From Prosapia bicincta (lineage: Eukaryota; Arthropoda; Insecta; Hemiptera; Cercopidae): DNA of 64,000 bases. Shown one piece after another: positions 23,128-35,374 of the stretch (position 1 is its first letter; the number at the start of each line of letters is the position of its first letter). The translations under genes were made by a program, and so were the position numbers. The notes below the pieces were generated by a model, which had not been told where the DNA came from, made no database searches, and saw nothing but the letters and a program-made list of their open reading frames with translations. The stretch spans positions 111,912,850-111,976,849 of the forward strand of contig JBAIZL010000001.1 in the NCBI GenBank assembly GCA_036971475.1, given 5' to 3'.

Positions 23128-24702
23128 TAATTTGTTAAAAGATGAGATTTTTGTAAAATTAAGAAATAACCCACTGAATAGATTTGTAAAAGAAACGGTA
23201 ACTGTTATTAAAAATTGTACTTTAGTGATTCCGGAAAATGAAATATATCCCAAATCCTGTTTTGCCAAAGTTGTATTGTCTTCCGAAAATACATAAACAA
23301 GGTAATTTGGTGAGACCAATTGTCTCTGGAATTGATTCACCAACTTAGCTTCTATCAAAATGGTTGACAATAACTTTTGGAAAGTTAAAATTTAATACAA
23401 ATTCATGCTCAGTAAAAAATGCGAGAGAATTTATAGCGAAAATACAAAATATAAAATTAACAAATGATGAGATTTTGGTATCATTTGATGTTTGTTCTTT
23501 ATTTCCTAGTATACCATTCAACGAAACTTTAATTTTGTTGGAAGAATTTTTAATTGAAAATAAAATTGAGAGTGATAAAGTAAACCAATATGTTAATTTA
23601 GCTAGGTTTGTATGAAACAAAATTATTTTTCATTTTATAATGAATTTTATGAGCAAAAAGATGGCACAGCTATGGGTAATAGTTTATCACGTTTTATAGC
23701 TCAACTTTTTATGTACAATTTTGAAACAGAATTAAAAAATAAACTCTCGTATTTTCCAAAGGTATGGGTTAGGTATGTAGATGACATTTTTGCAATTTTT
23801 AATCTCAAAGAATGTAATATTAACAATTTGTTATCAGATATTAACAAACACCATAGAAACATTAAATTTACTTATGAGTTAGGGAAGAATAATAGTTTAC
23901 CGTTTCTTGATATTTTATGTATACGGAACAATAATGAAGTAGAGTTTGATATATATCGCAAAATTACGAATAATAATTGGTATATCCCCGTAGATTCGAA
24001 CCATTGTATGTCACATAAACTTGCAGTATTTAATAGTATGATTAATAGAATAATTGAAACACCTTTAAATAAAAATAGATTTGAAATTGAACTTGCTAGA
24101 ATTAAAGAAATAGCCAAATTTAATGGATATGACCCTAAAATTATTAATAATATATTAAGAAAACAGAGTTTGAAAAAATTAAGGAAAGATTCCACTACCT
24201 TAATACCAGAGAGAGAAACTGTTAAAAATAAATATATTAGTTTACCCTTTGATAAAAATTTAACAAAAGGCCTAGAAAAATTTTTAAAGAAGTAAATTTT
24301 AAAGTAGCATATAAGAGCCAAAATAGCCTTAAAAATCTCTTAGGTAACCCAAAAGATAAAATAGAAACATTGGATAAGTCAGGGATTTATAAAGTAACTT
24401 GTAATTCATGCGAAAAGATTTATATTGGTCAAACTAAACGAAAAATTTCCACTAGATTCAAAGAACACATTAGTCATATAAAATTTCAAAGGCCAGAGAA
24501 ATCAAGTGTAGCTGAACATATCTTAGAAACTAATCATAACTTAGATTTAAATAACCTTAAATTAATTTAAAATGTTAAATCAAAAATTATGTTTAATAAT
24601 TTCGAAAGTATGTTTATTAATAAATATGAAACTAATAAATTAATAAATTCTGACAAAGGGCCTATCCCGAATTCCCAATTGTATCTATTAGTTAAGAGAT
24701 AG
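23126..24702 (+). pseudogene. PLE reverse transcriptase plus GIY-YIG endonuclease, broken
   Basis: The first segment (about 23,129-23,255) reads NLLKDEIFVKLRNNPLNRF and on to ENEIYPKS. A frameshift near 23,255-23,265 leads into LYCLPKIHKQGN and RPIVSGIDSPT, then TAG at 23,346-23,348. RT motif A is SFDVCSLFPSIP. A second frameshift near 23,606-23,612 precedes motif B (DGTAMGNSLSRF) and the catalytic YVDD box (RYVDDIFAIF). A third frameshift near 24,290 leads to the endonuclease: C-x2-C (CNSC), GIY (GIYKVTC), YIG (KIYIGQTKRK) and the RFKEH segment. TAA at 24,568-24,570 breaks the tail, which continues in frame to TAG at 24,700-24,702. RT would copy the element RNA at a nick made by the endonuclease; this copy cannot encode the protein. 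Confidence 0.9.
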
Positions 24703-24832
24703 TTATAGTTTTAATTGTTAAATGTGTAGATTTAATAATTATTGTAAAATTCAAAAATAATGTAACGGTAACTCCTGTTAGACCAGACCTAGTTGTTACT
24801 CGTAACATGATTCGTCGGATGGTGTAGGGGGC

Positions 24833-25082
24833 GTGGCCAAGGAGTTCCCGTTGCTTATAAATACGCATAGGTTTAGCTGTAAGTTAGTTATTTGTAAAAA
24901 TACCTCTGAAGATGATTACTTTGTAGTCGAAATGTACATAAGGTTAAAATAAAATTTGTTGAATTTGTGGTGAGAGGTTGTTTTAATTAATATAGACTCA
25001 AGGCATTTTCATTTTATCCTGGTTTAAGGAATGTACTGAGTTCATCCCTTTGATTTAGAGTTGAAAGAGGAAAGTTTGTCGT
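24833..25082 (+). repeat. PLE pLTR, right
   Basis: Begins GTGGCCAAGGAG and includes a TATA-like TTATAAATA about 30 bp in (near 24,855), plausible as the element promoter. The hammerhead-like motif is at 24,902-24,944. It ends GTTTGTCGT. Confidence 0.88.
24902..24944 (+). ncRNA. hammerhead-like ribozyme motif in right pLTR
   Basis: Stem I ACCT (24,902-24,905) pairs with AGGT (24,941-24,944). Core CTGAAGA (24,906-24,912) is followed by an extra T at 24,913. Stem II GATTAC/GTAGTC (24,914-24,919 with 24,923-24,928) closes a TTT loop with one G-T pair. GAAA is at 24,929-24,932. Stem III is A-T-G around TA with C-A-T, and A24,940 is the predicted cleavage-site base. Hammerheads with a very short stem III are established in PLE terminal repeats; the additional core T is the departure from the consensus. 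Confidence 0.42.
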
Positions 25083-27517
25083 AATTAATATAAACATTTA
25101 CGCCACAGTTGCTTTAAGTTGTTGCCTTGAGTCTGTTTAGAAACAAGGATAAATGAGTCTCTCCGGAATCTTATATTTTCCTGAAGAACAACTCTTCCCC
25201 ACTCCTCACTTTAACCGAAAACAAACAAGATCACTCAAGTTTCTAACCCAATTCATATGCCAAGTTATCCTAGCAGCTGCGATTGCCACGTTGCGTACTA
25301 TCAAGCTAGATCGTATATAATTTACAGGAATAAGGTATCGATTCCTCTATAATTGAATTGCGGATCATTAAGATATACAGTAACGTTTTTTCATCCCCAT
25401 CTAAAGTATATAGATTATATTACATATTTCCATTGTTTCCAATCATTAGTCCATCACGTTTTCGGACTCTAAAATAAGGTTCCTCTTGTACAATTCGCAA
25501 TATGAATAAAAAATTCTCAATACATGTATATATTTTGGGCAAAAACCAGCAAAATAATTATTACGTTTACTATTAAACAAAACATGTAATGCATTCTCAC
25601 TTCTAGTCTAATTACCAGCAAACAAGTTCAGCCTAGTAACTTTCACTCCTTCCGCTAGGTAGCGTGAAGTCTGAGAAGTAACAGAATATTTCTACATCAT
25701 AATCTAAATATTTCCGTTCCCATTTATTTAGAATCTAATGACATACAAATATTAGACTATTCAATCAGGGTGTAACATGAATATAATAAATTTGTCGTCG
25801 CAATTTATGTTTCAAGATTACCACTGAATTAAATGTCATTATGACGTTGACAACTTGGAAAAACGTTTTAGATAAGGAAACGAAAAAAACAGCTTCAAGT
25901 AGACACGGAACCACTTGAGTGGGTATCCATATCTTCATACCTCCTAATGAATCTCTAATCCACCATAAAATAAAGTAATAATTTCGACTAAGCATTTAGT
26001 ACGCACGTAGATTAATATTTACTTATTAGTTTTATTATAAAACATATTACTGAAACGTTTCTCTCTTTCGACAATAACTTTATGAAACAAAAAATGTGTG
26101 CAATACTCTCAATGAGTAAATGTCCAAAGTAATCACTTCAATCGACCATTACAACACCTAGCGTTACAATTTGTTGTGCTTTATACCCCACACAACGTAT
26201 GGTACTAGGAAAATGCAGTTACGTTATCTTGTTTTGCTTGTTCAAAGAAATATAAACAATTTCTGTTATAATAGTTTTTACAACAGTTTTCAAAATCACT
26301 ACACATTCCATTTAAAAACGAGTTATTTTAATCACACCGAACGGGTAAACAATTGTGTTTGGACTATGATAACGTTTAACTTTTATATATTCAAATACAT
26401 AATAAAATTATTATCACAGAATCGCTAAACTGATATTTTTAAATATAGGTTAAAATGAGTTTTAATATAAGTGTAATGAACAAGTTAATCTAGAAAACAG
26501 CACATAGTACCAACTTACTAGATATTAGAAACCATAACTTCTATAGTGGTAAAGTCCCTATCTAGTACGTTTGTGAAATATACTCTGTTATTTAAAATGT
26601 ATTCCTAATATGTTATTTTAATTGTGCAAGTATTTTATTTTTGTAGAATTTTAAGTTTAATTCACCTGTATTGAATGAAAACGGGAATTATGTCGTGATG
26701 GGAAATATAAATTAATTGTAATTTCATTAGTGTTTAGTTTTGTCCATATTCATGCTATTGGACATTGTAGCTATGTGATTGCTAAACTCCAACAACAAAG
26801 CAAATAATTATTATAATTACTGGAAGCAATTTGACACTTTAAATTACCTTTGCGTCTGTTTTATGTAAATACACAGAATGGTGGTATAAATATGTCGCCT
26901 GTTGCTTTTATATGACACAAGTAAATAAAATATTAAAATTTTCCCAGCCTCAATTAAACTATGAAACAAAGTTAAGTATATAAATGTTACTAAAATTTAG
27001 ATAATGTAAATTAATATCAAATTGTAAAAGACTAATCAGCTTACAAACTTTAAAATTTGTTAGAAAATAAAATAGTAACAAAGGGTAACGAAATTATACA
27101 ATCATTTGAATACATTTACAAGTTAAAGTTGAACAAAATAACAAGTTACTAAGCTATCACTTACTTAACCTACCTAGATGAGAGAATTATTTTACACAAT
27201 TATCCGGAACAGATAACATACTTGTAAACACCACTCACAATAGTGCAAATAGTTCCATATTTTATCACACTCTTGGCAGCACTTTAGTATTCCCTGATCA
27301 AGAAGAAATATTAATCTCTCATAGTGCCCGCATTAGAGCTACACTTTTAGTTGTATGGCTTATTACTAACTAGTGAGGCATATTTGGGTTCTATTGAAAT
27401 AGCGCATGACCTAGAATGATGAATGTGAGTTACAAGGAGAGTTACGTCATTGGCACAAATCCTTTCAAGCATCAGCGACGATGAGATATTCCCTGGTTCT
27501 CTTTTCGTCTGAGGCAG

Positions 27518-27520
<3 letters not shown>

Positions 27521-27580
<60 letters not shown>

Positions 27581-27596
27581 GTCTCTTTCTCTCTCT
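27521..27596. repeat. (CT)n microsatellite
   Basis: About 38 CT dinucleotides with a few single-base interruptions; it gives a spurious Ser-Leu frame. Confidence 0.95.
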
Positions 27597-27897
27597 AACG
27601 ATATTACGGTTTTTTCTATGGTACTATATTCCCTTAGTCATCCAGATCTCTTATTCCCGATTCCTTAATCGAGAGGATAAAAAGTAGCCAACTTGACAAT
27701 ATCCCAAGGAAGATTGATAGGTTGCTTTCCTGCAGTAAACATAAATTCTACCGATACACAAGCTATCTTGTGACTGTGTATAACTAACTGTTGGTTATAC
27801 TTAATCAACACTTTAATTATTGGTAGCTTCATAACAATTGATTGTGGCTTTCAATTATAATTTTCATTGTTTTTCGATAATTGATTGCTTAAATAAA

Positions 27898-27984
27898 ATG
27901 TCGGATGAAAAACTGGTGTTCTCTGTAAAAAGTGTGAAATTTGAAGGAAATTCTTTATCAGAAACACTTGGTTATACAATATAG
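27898..27984 (+). CDS. 28-codon open frame, unassigned
   Basis: ATG to TAG with a balanced, charged composition (begins MSDEKLVFSV, then KSVKFEGNSLSETLG). A GT at CTTG|GTTATA near the end could act as a splice donor, so a first coding exon is conceivable. It is very short and no partner exon was seen; chance is the default explanation. Confidence 0.12.
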   Translation: MSDEKLVFSVKSVKFEGNSLSETLGYTI

Positions 27985-28902
27985 GAAAAAATATTTGTTT
28001 TAAAAATGTAGAAAAATGTAAATAAAAAAAATATCTAACTGATATCGTTTTTCATAATTCAAAAAAACGAATGAATATACGAATTTAGAAGTAAATTACT
28101 TTCAACTAGTTTAAAAAAGTATAACTTTTAACTAAACACAGAGGAATAACATTATTGTAACAGTAGATCGAACTTGTATGAAATTAAAATGAGTAAAGTG
28201 TTTATTTGGATAAACTTAGTTCATAGTGTCAAATATGTATTTAATACAGTAAAAGTTCTCCACAGTCGAAACATAGTAGGAATTACAACCTCGGTAGTAA
28301 TCTGTGCATTCTTCATGCCAACTCATAAGAACTGCCTTCAATTATTCCCTAAACAGTACCTAGGAATTTCTAAATATTTTTTATAACCAGTTTGACTCAT
28401 CCTAATAACTAAGCATTTATTGAGAAATTTAGGGTAATATTTGGAACTTGAATAATAGATACAACCTTGAATAGACATTTAAACGATACAGAATGCGCAG
28501 TATATATATATATATCCTAAACCTAGAATAAAAGTAGAATAAAAGTTATAAATATTTTTGTAGCACGTAAACGTCTCAGTTTTAGTCAGAGCATTGCCAA
28601 ACTTTGTATCAACTGTAATGCTGTACCAGAAAAGCAGACAGTTAGTCCAAAATAGAAAATGATAAGCAGTTTCTGTGGTTTCTCAGCATCCACGAGGAAT
28701 CCCTGAACTTAACCACAAGGGTCATCTTAATCTTTTTTAGTTACTTTGGGAAATTTCCAAAACCTCTGTCACGTGCACAAGTGGTTACTGGGAACTCCTC
28801 AGTTTATGAAATCGTAATATTACCTTGAATGCTATCTAGACCAATCTGAGAGATTCTTTTATACCATGTGGACTAACTGGAAGCATCCCTGGGAGTGGCT
28901 AG

Positions 28903-29649
28903 CATCCGAGGAAGGGGCACTATAAAACCCTCTACCCGGACAATCTTATACCTCCTGAACTTATACCTCCTGCAATTATACCCCCTGAACTTATACCTCC
29001 TGCAATTATACCTCCTGAGCCTATATCTCCTAAACTTATACCTCCTGCAATTATACCCCCTGAACTTATACCTCCTGAACTTATACCTCCTGCAATTATA
29101 CCTCCTGAACTTATATCTCCTGAACTTATACCTCCTGCAATTATACCTTCTGAACTTATACCTCCTGAACTTATACCTCCGGCAATTATACCCCCTGAAC
29201 TTATACCTCCTGCAATTATACCTCCTGAACCTATATCTCCTAAACTTATACCTCCTGCAATTATACCCCCTGAACCTATACCTCCTGAACTTATACCTCC
29301 TGCAAATATACCTCCTGAACTTATATCTCCTGAACTTATACCTCCTTCAATTATACCCCCTGAACTTATACCTCCTGAACTTATAGCTCCTGCAATTATA
29401 CCTCCTGAACTTATACCTCCTGAACTTATTTCTCCTGCAATTATACCTTCTGAACTTATACCTCCTGAACTTATACCTCCGGCAATTATACCCCCTGAAC
29501 TTATACCTCCTGCAATTATACCTCCTGAACTTATACCTCCTGAACTTATACCTCCTGCAATTATACCCTCTGAACTTATACCTCCTGCAATTATAGGTTT
29601 TGTGGGTGATAGTAGCTGTCTTTTTCGACCTTTGTCTTATCTCAAATAA
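28903..29649 (+). other. 248-codon stop-free frame over the 15-bp minisatellite
   Basis: Between TAG at 28,900-28,902 and TAA at 29,647-29,649 one plus frame stays open, reading a pentapeptide repeat P-P-E-L-I alternating with P-P-A-I-I, followed by a unique tail (GFVGDSSCLFRPLSYLK). It lacks any ATG. A second plus frame has an ATG at 28,895 and reads L-Y-L-L-N repeats to 29,386. A minus frame would read G-G-I-S-S and G-G-I-I-A. Because the unit length is a multiple of three and stop-poor, open frames arise automatically; coding is unproven. Confidence 0.2.
28945..29595 (+). repeat. 15-bp minisatellite, about 43 units, with higher-order structure
   Basis: The basic unit is CCTCCTGAACTTATA (E type), with a second type CCTCCTGCAATTATA (A type). 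The order is mostly E-E-A, a 45-bp higher unit, with occasional E-A. Longer blocks recur: about 29,141-29,220 equals 29,441-29,520 (300-bp period, marked by CCTTCT and CCTCCGGCA), and 28,981 onward resembles 29,191 onward (210-bp period, marked by TCTCCTAAA). No indel breaks the 15-bp phase. Confidence 0.95.
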
Positions 29650-32600
29650 TGGCTAGAGTTTCGAATAATACACGAAATGAAAGTATTTTTGTTCCTCATG
29701 CCACAGAGTAGAAAACTAGGACAGATGTGCTGCTTTTTGTCGTGATTCGAATCAGTGTAACCGCTTAAATTTTGTTAGACGTGTAAGTTATGTAAAAGTT
29801 ATAGACATAAGAGTCATGATTATTTTTTTATTTGAAGATTTTAATTTACAATTGTATTAGCTATCTATTGCAATTAAGACTAGAGCCATCAATATACATA
29901 GACCCTGAATCAATAAATAAAACTAAACATAAAAGTTATTACATATAAATAAAACGAAAATAACTAAAATAACAACAAAAATTATTTTTAAGTGTGAAAT
30001 TACTAAATCAACCCCAACTTACAGCATAAATACCATAAACATAACTGTATAATAAGTTAGAGGGTTGCAATGAAAGCTCATATAGGACAGTGGTGACCTA
30101 AATATTGTAAATAACATAATTATATGTGGGTTTATAGATGCAATTGTGACAAATGACACTTCGATAATAATCATGTAGAAAATATATTTAATAAGTACCA
30201 ACGAGAGAAGCGCAGTTTAGATTTGGGAGAATCCTCAATTCAGGGGCGCTAATTTCATTTTAAATCTTTAACTTGAAGGAAAAAAAAACTTTAAATCGCC
30301 ATTTAGGTAGAACCATGGATATTCATTTCTATTAATACGCAAATATATTAGAAAAACTGTATTAGTAAACTGTAAAGTGTACAGGTATTATAAACTAGTA
30401 TTTTTCAGATTTTGAACATAACCATAGTAGGTTTTGGGATAAAGAAACAATTACTAAGTATTAGCATTTTATGATAGTAATTATTCAAATTAAACTATTT
30501 ATCTACTCTTAAAAAAACAGACATTACTTTTCGTCGTTTATAGAATTTGTATATTTAAAATAATATATACAATGTTACAGAAAACGATTTGTTTTTTCCA
30601 TATAAAAACGTTTAAAAACTAGATTTCGTTGCCTGTTATTTACTACTATTTCCCTACGAAATACATAACCTGTATTTTAAATTATTTCACTAATTATGTC
30701 TTACATAATAGGTTAAAAGTTTTAATTTTATTCGGTATCTTGAAAGAAAGGAAATTCAAATGAATTAAAAAAGTAACTTATTGAAAATACTAAACCTTTG
30801 TGAGAATTTGAGGAGTGTATTTTGTGTATAACTCGATAATACATTTTAAAACATTTAGTTATACACCTATTTGTATTACGAAAATTTATTGATTTTTATA
30901 AATATTGATTTAAATAAACTTGGCTTATTAATTATCATTGTATATTTATAAGTGAAACAATATTTTTGCTTAGATTAAAATATTGGAATTTGTTATGCCA
31001 TATTACTTGAATATAGTAAGTATAGACCCCTTAAAATTATACTTCCTCTGCAGCTGCAGAACGCTCTCTGCATTGTATGTGTTAACTAAAAAAGTGTTTT
31101 AATGTTGGTCTGGATCCCCTAAACTGTCTCTCTTCGATATAGCCTCCCTGTCATACGCAAGTGCTTTATTATCTTTACCTATTGCGAATGAATAAGAATA
31201 TTCCCATAACTTAATGCTTACTGTAGCCAATATATTTATTTAGCAAAATTGTATAATATAATAACAAACTTATTTTTAGTAACTGTTTTAAATAAAACCA
31301 TTCCACCATGAATAGGTGTTTAGTGTCAATCCGATTGTTAAGTACAGGATTGTTAACCTCACTTTCCATAAACCACGTTTGTTGACATCTGTCATTATTT
31401 TCGTATAACCTCGGAACATCTGGTGTTCCTTACCACAGTTCAATTTCCACCGCCTACTAGACATTCGTTGTCGGCCAGAATCTAGGCTTCTATTACTGCA
31501 AAGAAATAGTTTTGCGATCCAGTTACCAGACGCATTGAGCCTATTCATTTATGTTCTAGACTAGGTCCACGTAGGTTTTGATCTGACGATTGAAGTGACT
31601 TTACCTTACATTAATTTTAAATGAGTTGTAGTTTATGCCACTCGTCGAGAACCTTCTTTCATCTCTGCTAGACACCAAATAGGCCTGTTTCGTCGAACGA
31701 CTCACCGCTCTACAAGAACCTCATACAGTTTGATTGGTAAGTGACTTAGAATTAACTGCTACTCATGAAACTTGGGTAATCTCTCCTTTAATTATCTTTG
31801 GTGTTAAACTTAAATTCAGTGCCGTTTTTATCATTAAAGCAGTCCTTGCACTGCTTCAACAAAGCAAGGTGGCTCCTCCGGACTTTATTGTGTAACCTCG
31901 TACATTTTTGAACTATCCTATTGATTTATAATATTTCACATAATTGTCTTTCTTTAGTTTTGCTACCAAAACTATACACCGATTTTCTAGAATTCGTGTT
32001 CTGTAATATATTGGAAAACATGATCTGGATATTTACAATATATACCATACAAATATTAGAGGTTATAATTATGGAATTAATGTTTTTAATATTATAAATA
32101 GTTAATAAATAATTTATTTTAATGATGTTATAAAAAGAGGACGAAATATTATCATAAATTAAAGTAAAACTAGTTTTCGTTCAACAAGATAAGGGAATTA
32201 GTTTGTATTATATAAGTGATTAGGTTGGGTTTGGTTAGTGTACTAGAGGTAAGGTTAGGTTAGACTAATGTTCTTCCAAATAATTGATAGAAGTTTTAGT
32301 GAGTTAAGCATAATCGTTATTGGTAGGATAAAAATATCAATGCTCTAAACTTTTCACGTTTTGGGAAGTTAAGAAACTAGAAAGCTTTCACAATATTAGA
32401 CAATTTTTATGAAAGTTTTAAATTATATAAAGATTTTGAGTTATTTATAACGTATATATTATATCATCAGTATTGAAAGATGTTAGAATATAATAGTCAT
32501 GGTTCTTTCATGAAATCACGGTGCATAAACCAGAGGTAAAGGCTTTCAAAACAAAAATGTTTAGCAGTTCTAATTTCACATAAAAGTTTAAAACAAAACA

Positions 32601-33270
32601 AATGTCAAGAGTTATTTACTTTGTGAACGAGTACAATCTGGTTTAGAGGCGTGACGTAAAGCTTTCTGACGAATAGATAAAACCATCATTTACGAAGTAT
32701 GTAAACAGGAATCAGCATGTAAAAGCTTTTTTTACCTTGCTTTCTATCTTATTATACAATAAAAATATTTTTCTTTAAATTTAACGTAAGTACTCATAAC
32801 ACCAAATCTATAAGAATTAATATGCTGCTCTCTCACTCTCTCTCTCTCTCTCACTCTGCCTTCCTAGATATTTTTTTATCTACTTGACGGTAATTGAGTT
32901 TGAATTAAATAAAATGAATTTGTCAGTAGATTAAATCAATTTCGTTCAAATAATAGAAGCGAAGGGTATTAAAATGTACTCTTTTCGAAAATGCTTTTCT
33001 CCCCCATTGCTTTGGTTTAATTTGTAATAATATTTATCAGAATTACAGTCATATTTTACCTTTGTAAATCTCGTAATCATATTGAATATTAGTTCCAACA
33101 AATCCTATTTTGATTGTTATAGTTGAAAGCACTATGTCAAGACAATATTCTGTTTCAAGTATAATTTAATAATATCTGCATTACCATATTTCCTTTCTAG
33201 TTTGGTAATATTATTTAAATTTTTCTAAACAAGACTTTTTTTACGAATTCTTATTACTTACTCATATACA

Positions 33271-33319
<49 letters not shown>
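33271..33319. repeat. (TA)n microsatellite
   Basis: About 24 TA dinucleotides, followed by degenerate TACATA. Confidence 0.95.
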
Positions 33320-33323
<4 letters not shown>

Positions 33324-35262
33324 CATATATACATAATAAATTCAACCCTTTATCTGTGAAATATTTCAAAAATCACATCTAGTTCACGTAATAGTTCTTC
33401 TTGTTTCGATCTTTTAACCTTATCTTAATTTTAATGTATTAATTTTATACAATGATGACCATTTACTAGTATTTTGTAACTCACTCTAACTTATGTACCA
33501 TGTGTAAATATTTGAGTGACTTCTGCGACAAGAAACTACATTGTTTTTCACAAATAGGTCACATCGTGGGAATGCAATGCTTAAGTAAAGAGTTCTTCAG
33601 TGCCTAGCCAATACGGTCACTGCCAGACGTATTGTAGAACCAAGACTGCCTACATGTAACGTGTATGACGTGGTAGGTAAATTACTTTTGTGCTCCAACA
33701 AAATTGCTACAGGAAATAAATCTAATGGCAAAATCACGATAGAGAAAGTCTTTCCACAAGTGGATTATATTGTTGTAGTACAAGGGATTGTGTTTTTATT
33801 TTTACATAATTACAGGAGAGGCTAGAGGCTCGTAGCAGCCATTGCTGCTTCTTATTTATTACAATAAAATGAAACTTAATACTCACCGTTAAATACTTGG
33901 TAATAGTTTAATTAATATAATAATGTTAAGGTATACATACCAATATATATCATGATAGAAACACAATAGTATTTCTTGGTAAACAATGATTTTTGTCCAA
34001 CTGATTTCATCGTTGTCTATTATTTCTTAACCACTTTTAACCATTATTTATTTTGCACACCATTCCCAAATACATTTACACAAACTCGCAGCCTTCCCAT
34101 ATTACATACATTTCAATTAAGCAAGACAATATTGTAAGATAAATAAATCAAACTAGTTGTTTACATCAGCTGATGTTATATTCATCTGATATATTTATTA
34201 ATCACCATCTACCATATAAGGCCTACTTGTTAATAGACTTGTTAATAATATTTCCATTAGAAACAAATTTTATCTAACAAAGTCAGTGGGGTAAATGCCT
34301 GGTAATTTTTAACCAAAATGAATACAAACCGATAAATAGAAGAGATTAATTATATTAGTTTACACACATGAAATAATATATTCCTTACTTATTTCACAAT
34401 TCCCAACACCTTTCAGAATGGTAGACACAGAAATAGAATTCGTCTCCCACAAAGACTTGTTATGTAATCTGACGTTAGCATTTAGTTTTCAGTATGAAAT
34501 ATTTCTGACAGATATTTATAAACGTAAGTCTACAAAATGTTATCTCTTCGTACACATGTTACGGATATAAGCAGCATGTCAAATATAGGTTGTTTTCATA
34601 AAAGTATAATGCGAGAGCAAAATATCAAGTGACTGACAGGCAATAGAAAAAACATCTAAGGAAAAGGTTTACATATAGCGTTGAAAAAATAGGCTTTTTT
34701 TGAAGGAAATATAAAACAACATGCCCTTAATCTAAATATTGTACATTTAAAATAACCACTTACGAGACGTTTTTAAAACTTGAGATCTTCTGTTCACAAA
34801 TAAAAGAAACACGCTATTGGAATGAGACATATATAGTTTTATAATTATTGTTACTTTTTAGGTTAATAAAGGTTTCTAAATAAACGTAATTATAGTGAGA
34901 ATAAAGGATCTCAGCTCAACATTTCAGTGACACAGTTTCAGTAATAAATGGAGGACACAAAAAAAATCTAACGTAAAAAATTCAACAAATAATACGTGTC
35001 AAGTTTGATCACATTGCAGAAGTGAGTCTTCCATCAGACTTCCATTCTTCTATACAAAAAGTCCAGTCAATAAAATTACTATGTCGGTACTGCGGTGATG
35101 TAGAAATGATAAATGGGTTCGTACACTATGCACACTTAAATAACGGGGGTTTTATCCTTGAGTGTCAAAAATCAATAGAAAGATAGGAGTTAATTTGCTA
35201 GATAACATGTGTAAACACCCTGTGTAAAATGTAAGTATCCATTATAATATATATATATATTT

Positions 35263-35317
35263 AGAGAGAAGAGAGAAAGAGAGAGAGAGAGACAGAGAGA
35301 AACAGACAGACAGAGAC

Positions 35318-35364
<47 letters not shown>

Positions 35365-35374
35365 GGAGAAGAGA
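35263..35374. repeat. (GA)n microsatellite, imperfect
   Basis: Polypurine GA/GACA array with interruptions over about 110 bp, preceded by a short TA tract. Open minus frames of Ser-Leu are artefacts. Polypurine tracts of this length can form triplex DNA. Confidence 0.93.

Larger units (their letters stand above)
22878..25082 (+). mobile_element. Penelope-like retroelement, 5'-truncated, with inverted pLTRs (copy A)
   Basis: Inverted terminal repeats of 250 bp (22,878-23,127 and 24,833-25,082) enclose a 1.7-kb body with an RT followed by a GIY-YIG endonuclease, the domain order that defines EN-positive PLEs. The body begins inside the RT region, so the N-terminal half of the protein is missing, as is common in PLE copies. 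Inverted pLTRs are a known PLE arrangement. The two arms differ at one noticed position (A/T in the TTGC-TATAAATACGC segment), while the coding part carries three frameshifts and at least two nonsense codons. An identical element is in copy B. Confidence 0.9.
13986..26713. repeat. duplicated block, copy A (at least 12.7 kb)
   Basis: This whole block recurs at 51,271-64,000 in the same orientation. The offset is 37,285 up to the TA tract at 14,266, then 37,289, then 37,283 after the TA tract at 14,869, then 37,287 after the TA tract at 20,408. All offset changes are whole TA steps. One substitution was noticed: G at 16,083 against A at 53,366. The copy ends at 26,713 only because the window ends at 64,000. 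Outside the listed elements the block is AT-rich with no recognised gene. Confidence 0.95.
25083..28944. other. AT-rich stretch without a recognisable gene
   Basis: Crosses the point (26,713) up to which copy B can be compared. Several frames of 60-85 codons exist (for example 26,171-26,428 plus, 25,765-25,995 minus) but show no family signature. The patch at 28,680-28,940, just before the minisatellite, is GC-richer and may be its unique flank. Confidence 0.5.

Noticed and set aside
23008..23620. Minus-strand frames of 91-149 codons over the PLE (also 23,872-24,321 and the copy B equivalents)
   Set aside because: They are shadows of the RT/endonuclease coding strand and of the inverted pLTR.
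28895..29386. ATG-started Leu-Tyr-Leu-Leu-Asn repeat frame as a gene
   Set aside because: It is one of several frames kept open by a 15-bp, stop-poor unit; an ATG in the flank is not enough evidence for coding.
28945..29595. CRISPR-like array
   Set aside because: Units are contiguous without unique spacers, and the genome is eukaryotic; it is a minisatellite.
32221..32280. TTAGG-like telomeric repeat
   Set aside because: Only about two adjacent units (AGGTTAGGTTAG); too short to be an interstitial telomere array.
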